NCBI GenBank assembly: GCA_035319305.1 | Contig: DATHCY010000083.1 | Span: forward strand, 1 to 5,999 | Length of the DNA stretch: 5,999 nt | Source: Methanocella_A sp035319305 | GTDB taxonomy: Archaea; Halobacteriota; Methanocellia; Methanocellales; Methanocellaceae | Reading direction: 5' to 3' | Part shown: piece after piece, positions 5,567 through 5,999 of the stretch | Layout of the letters: each line of letters begins with the position of its first letter | Numbering within the stretch: the stretch's first letter is position 1 | Position numbers and translations under genes: made by a program | Notes under the pieces: generated by a model | Seen by the model: the letters and a program-made list of their open reading frames with translations, nothing else | Databases searched by the model: none | Told to the model about the DNA's origin: nothing

Positions 5567-5943
5567 AGACCGCCTGATCCTCCAGCGCTCGCTGGCTTAT
5601 CCGTCTCCTCGGACCTTTCCTGCTTTAGCTCGTACTGCAGGAAAAAGTTGAGGAACGTTCGTATGGCGGCGACGACCGCGAGCTTGCCCAGCTGGTCCCA
5701 TGTAGGCGATATGGAGGTGCCGAGAAGATCGGCCGCCAGCTGGAATTCCAGCGCCAGGACCAGGTACCGGGAAAACCCCAGCCTGACCAGGTTATATGTC
5801 CTGATGTCCGGCCATCGCAGCGGGCGCACCAGATTGTAGAGGCTGAAGAGGATCCCTGACGCGATGATAAGGACGCTGAGCACCTCTGCGGCTAGCTTCA
5901 GCCACTGGATACCGGTCACGACGTAGCTTTCAAGGTCGCTCAT
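5563..5943 (-). CDS. DUF1622 membrane protein
   Basis: This 126-residue membrane protein is of the DUF1622 family (COG4828), of unknown function. TM1 is at about residues 14-37 (LKLAAEVLSVLIIASGILF). A basic loop RPLRWPDIRTYNLVRLGFSR follows (40-59), then TM2 with the family block LALEFQLAADLLGT (63-76), and TM3 with AVVAAIRTFLNFFLQYEL (89-106). The tail is charged, then glycine-rich. The ATG at 5943 has a clear Shine-Dalgarno sequence GAGAGG (5954-5949) at 5 nt spacing. No TATA box is placed for a leaderless message in the 56 bp upstream that remain in the window, so the promoter or an upstream operon partner may lie beyond the edge. The stop overlaps the DUF202 start by 4 bp. Confidence 0.9.
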   Translation of the reverse strand: MSDLESYVVTGIQWLKLAAEVLSVLIIASGILFSLYNLVRPLRWPDIRTYNLVRLGFSRYLVLALEFQLAADLLGTSISPTWDQLGKLAVVAAIRTFLNFFLQYELKQERSEETDKPASAGGSGGL

Positions 5944-5948
5944 GCGAA

Positions 5949-5954
5949 CCTCTC
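5949..5954 (-). promoter_or_regulatory. Ribosome binding site of DUF1622 gene
   Basis: GAGAGG on the minus strand lies 5 nt before the ATG at 5943. It is the clearest Shine-Dalgarno sequence in the window and contrasts with the apparently leaderless genes at 1731 and 3220. It implies a transcript with a real leader starting to the right of 5954. Confidence 0.6.
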
Positions 5955-5999
5955 ATTTATGGCCGGGAACGAAAGACGTTGATCTATCTGCATCAGGTA

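Noticed and set aside
1..5999. Search for tRNA, CRISPR repeats, toxin-antitoxin or defence modules
   Set aside because: No cloverleaf-like segment, regularly spaced repeat or defence-family motif was seen on either strand. The methyltransferase looks like a small-molecule enzyme rather than a DNA modification enzyme, since it lacks the DPPY/NPPY-type motif.

Overview
The window looks like chromosomal DNA of a mesophilic euryarchaeon of moderate GC content. The evidence is short AT-rich TATA elements about 26-30 bp upstream of start codons, no bacterial -35/-10 architecture, an archaeal-style ArsR-like regulator, and a flavoredoxin-type flavin reductase of a sort common in methanogens. A Methanocella-like methanogen would fit, but no diagnostic gene is present, so the lineage is an inference.

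Left third (1-1740): an operon on the minus strand holds a winged-helix ArsR-type regulator and, one base after its stop codon, an MFS efflux permease of the MefA/EntS type that runs off the left edge. This is a classic regulator plus drug-exporter pair. Its upstream region (1618-1730) is very AT-rich, carries four near-helically phased TTAAA elements, and is shared with a divergent plus-strand gene.

Middle (1731-3474): the plus strand encodes a complete 12-TM APC-superfamily amino acid permease, then a separate small cysteine-bearing protein (84 aa) of a conserved uncharacterised family. Both appear to have a TATA box placed for leaderless mRNA.

Right half (3485-5943, all minus strand): in transcription order from the right there is a DUF1622 membrane protein and a DUF202 membrane protein with overlapping stop and start codons. 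Next comes a gap of about 500 bp with no convincing intact gene but with two peptide fragments resembling an IS630-type transposase relic. After it come a class I SAM-dependent methyltransferase and an FMN-binding flavin reductase, which converges on the small protein gene.

No RNA gene, CRISPR array, intact insertion sequence or recognisable defence system was seen. The most interesting material is the divergent operator-like region, the probable transposase relic, and the contrast in codon and CTAG use between the left and right parts.
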